DNA from: Acanthaster planci
Taxonomy: Eukaryota; Echinodermata; Asteroidea; Valvatida; Acanthasteridae
DNA: 64,000 nucleotides
Assembly (NCBI RefSeq): GCF_001949145.1
Contig: NW_019091396.1
Coordinates: forward strand, 1,061,526-1,125,525
Direction: 5' to 3'
In this document: piece by piece, positions 62,300-64,000 of the stretch
Layout: each line of letters starts with the position of its first letter
Numbering within the stretch: the first letter of the stretch is position 1
Made by a program: the position numbers and the translations under genes
Notes under the pieces: generated by a model
The model's database searches: none
What the model was told of the DNA's origin: nothing
The model's input: only the letters and a program-made list of their open reading frames with translations

Positions 62300-62340
62300 T
62301 GTTCCGATCCAGAAAAACTCCAAACTATTTAAGAATGGCA
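62300..62340 (-). mobile_element. 41-bp end of a 3' LTR
   Basis: TGTTCCGATCC, then AAAAACTCC and AACTATTTAAGAATGGCA match the sequence at 63360-63399 with few changes. Because the element reads leftwards, this is the terminal 41 bp of its 3' LTR. The rest of the LTR and most of the internal region are missing. The bases left of it (ACGTAT) are the candidate target site. Confidence 0.75.
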
Positions 62341-63240
62341 ATTATTCGAAAGTTGGTAATCATCAGCCGCAATTGCCGCTTTCTTCACGTTAGTGATGTG
62401 TTCTTCCAATTGTGTTTTGATACTTGGAGAGACACTATTTTGGAATTCCTCGAAGAGTACAACTTCTTTCAACTCATCAATTTTGAGAGAACGATACGAT
62501 CGGTTAAAAACAATTTCCTTTTGTCTAGCAAATTCGGCAACGGTCTGGCCATATGATCTAGTCATTTTTCAAAATTTCTGCCTATTGGCCTCAGGAAGCA
62601 ATTCTCAAGCAGTCAAAGTAGTTGTTTTTAACAGTAGTATATATTTTCACTACTCTGTTCCTCCAAAAGTGTGGCATGGAAGTTTTGAGCCTTATCCACA
62701 AATGTGCTTTGCAAAAGCAAAGGCCAATACTTCTCGGGCCGATCAAACTTTTGGGCAGTTTTCTCAAAAGACAGGAAATATGTTTCAACACCCTGCTCAC
62801 TGAATTTTGAACCCTACATTTTAGCTAGATCAAAGTCAGTTGGAATTTTTCTTTGATTGTTCCTAACTCCAGTTCTTTCATCTTAAGTTCATGTTCGAGT
62901 TCAAGCCTTGGTGGTTTGGCTTTTTCTCTTTCTCGTTCCCTTTCTATTTCTTTTGCCTTTTTCTCATTCTTCTTTCTTGCCTTTTGAACTCAAGTCTGAG
63001 CCTTTTGTTTCCAGCTGAATTTTGGCAAGCTCATTTTCCCTACCGGTAGCTTGCACAGAATCCTGAATTTCAAGATTCAATTTTTCGGCAAGAGTACTCA
63101 CTAGCTTGGGTTTCTTGACAGCCCGCCAAATTTCTAGATGAAGGAATTTACCGACTTCGTGCAACTCTTCCTTTGTAGGCTGTTGCTATTTACCGTATGA
63201 CAAATCTTTAGCCCAAACGAAAGCTTGTGCATCGAACTAA
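62341..63240 (-). pseudogene. Ty3/gypsy-like (Gmr1/SCAN-type) gag relic, frameshifted
   Basis: Minus-strand segments in different frames resemble gag of SCAN-related Ty3/gypsy elements. One part, about 63164-62964, is SAP-like with LVSTLAEKLNLEI. A charged helix (LELEHELKMKELELG) lies around 62905. WPLLLQSTFVDKAQNF lies around 62730. VSPSIKTQLEEH and AADDYQL lie in 62565-62341. The frame changes at least three times and stops occur, and pol is absent. The relic stops abruptly at the 3' LTR fragment, so it is a non-functional, deleted copy. Confidence 0.75.
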
Positions 63241-63359
63241 GCCATGATAAATTGACAATGCAGTTTAATAGCAACAGTAAAAAGAAGCGTGTAACCTTGT
63301 TTGACAATTAGAAAGAAGCAATTGGCTTGTTTTTGTTCACTCCCAAACGGGCCCCAATT

Positions 63360-64000
63360 TGTTACGATCCCAAAAACTCCGAACTATTTAAGAATGGCAC
63401 TTAGTCTAATGCTTGAATTTTCTCCGATGCAACAAAGAAATCAAACAAGATAACACTGATATCAGGAGCATATAAACAAGTATGATTTAATGAGAATCTT
63501 ACACTGTAAAAAAAAAGAAAATGCTTCTTAAAACTAGTTAACAATGATAAGGACTATCTCATATAAACAAGGTGTTCTTATGGGCGAGAGCATCACAGGC
63601 AATACAGTGAAGAATGCTGGACTCCACAGATGGCAAAAAAACAGTCCAGTCCTTGACGGTGCAGAAATGAGCTTTAACGGAGACAAAGATCACGTCGAAT
63701 AAGAATGACCGGACTGGAGACCTAACGACGAGGGCGTGATGGCCGTTGTAAATACGGGACTTCATGCTCCCACAAACTGGAACTGATTCAGCTCACAAAT
63801 TGTCTCTCCTGGAACAAGATTTAGCTTTGCATTTTACCCTCGGTCTGGACGAACTTTTCTTACAAGTGTCGCTCCACAGACGACTCGCCACCACAGGTTG
63901 AAATGGAGCAGAAGTCAACAAGTCAAAGATTTCTCACAGCCTGCGTAAGGTATAGCATTGCCTTCTAAAATCTCTCTAGCTGTGTGCGTGTCTCTCTCTC
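63360..64000 (-). mobile_element. 5' LTR of the gag relic (runs off the window)
   Basis: The inner edge TGTTACGATCCCAAAAACTC at 63360 is shared with the 3' LTR fragment at 62300. On the minus strand it is followed by AATTGGGGCCCGTTTGGGA, in the position of a primer-binding site. The outer edge is not seen before the window ends. The tail is a CT-rich microsatellite (GTGTCTCTCTCTC). Confidence 0.6.

Noticed and set aside
1-64000. CRISPR arrays, bacterial operons, rRNA genes
   Set aside because: No regularly spaced direct repeats of CRISPR type, no Shine-Dalgarno-linked frames and no rRNA-length conserved sequence. A string near 54552 (TTTGATCCTGCTGG) resembles the start of 18S rRNA only over a few bases.

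Overview
The window is eukaryotic genomic DNA, most likely from a marine deuterostome invertebrate, with an echinoderm as the best guess. Short coding exons of 24 to 273 bp sit in AT-richer introns with GT..AG borders. Many small DNA-transposon relics, a tRNA-derived SINE head and a decayed LTR element fill the introns and flanks. The palindrome TAGGCCTA is unusually frequent. No prokaryotic features are present. The species assignment is inference.

Two genes fill about 59 of the 64 kb, in convergent (tail-to-tail) orientation. Gene 1 (plus strand, about 555-40173, 5' end outside the window) encodes the C-terminal 2344 residues of a giant macrophage-mannose-receptor-like type I membrane protein. 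I assembled 48 exons that stay in one frame to a stop at 40171-40173. They encode 15 C-type lectin-like domains (CTLDs, called a to o here), one PAN/apple domain between CTLDs d and e, proline/threonine-rich linkers, one transmembrane helix and a 45-50 residue tail. The tail carries the FxNxxY-type motif FDNVLY, which resembles the mannose receptor endocytosis signal.

Gene 2 (minus strand, start at 59934, stop at 43729) is apparently complete. It has 20 coding exons and 1105 residues: a signal peptide, seven CTLDs, a transmembrane helix and a short tail without tyrosine. The convergent interval (40174-43728) holds no recognisable gene.

Exon lengths and intron phases show that the two genes share a building block of four CTLDs. 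The order is a four-exon CTLD, a three-exon CTLD, then two two-exon CTLDs. It occurs twice in tandem at the end of gene 1 (h-i-j-k and l-m-n-o). In gene 2 it occurs once whole (4-5-6-7) and once without its first member (1-2-3). Canonical Ca2+/sugar-binding motifs (EPN or QPD plus WND) survive in only a few gene 1 domains, and none is complete in gene 2. Most CTLDs are therefore probably structural or bind protein ligands.

The non-coding part includes at least nine inverted-repeat (MITE or foldback) elements, several in two or more copies. A dispersed repeat at about 41.0 and 61.7 kb exposes a transposon insertion as an empty/filled pair. A 38-bp tandem duplication copies a splice donor in gene 1. 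A GC-rich, promoter-like island lies inside a gene 2 intron in antisense direction. A collapsed, frameshifted Ty3/gypsy-like gag relic lies at the right edge. A 10-bp assembly gap is at 6861-6870.
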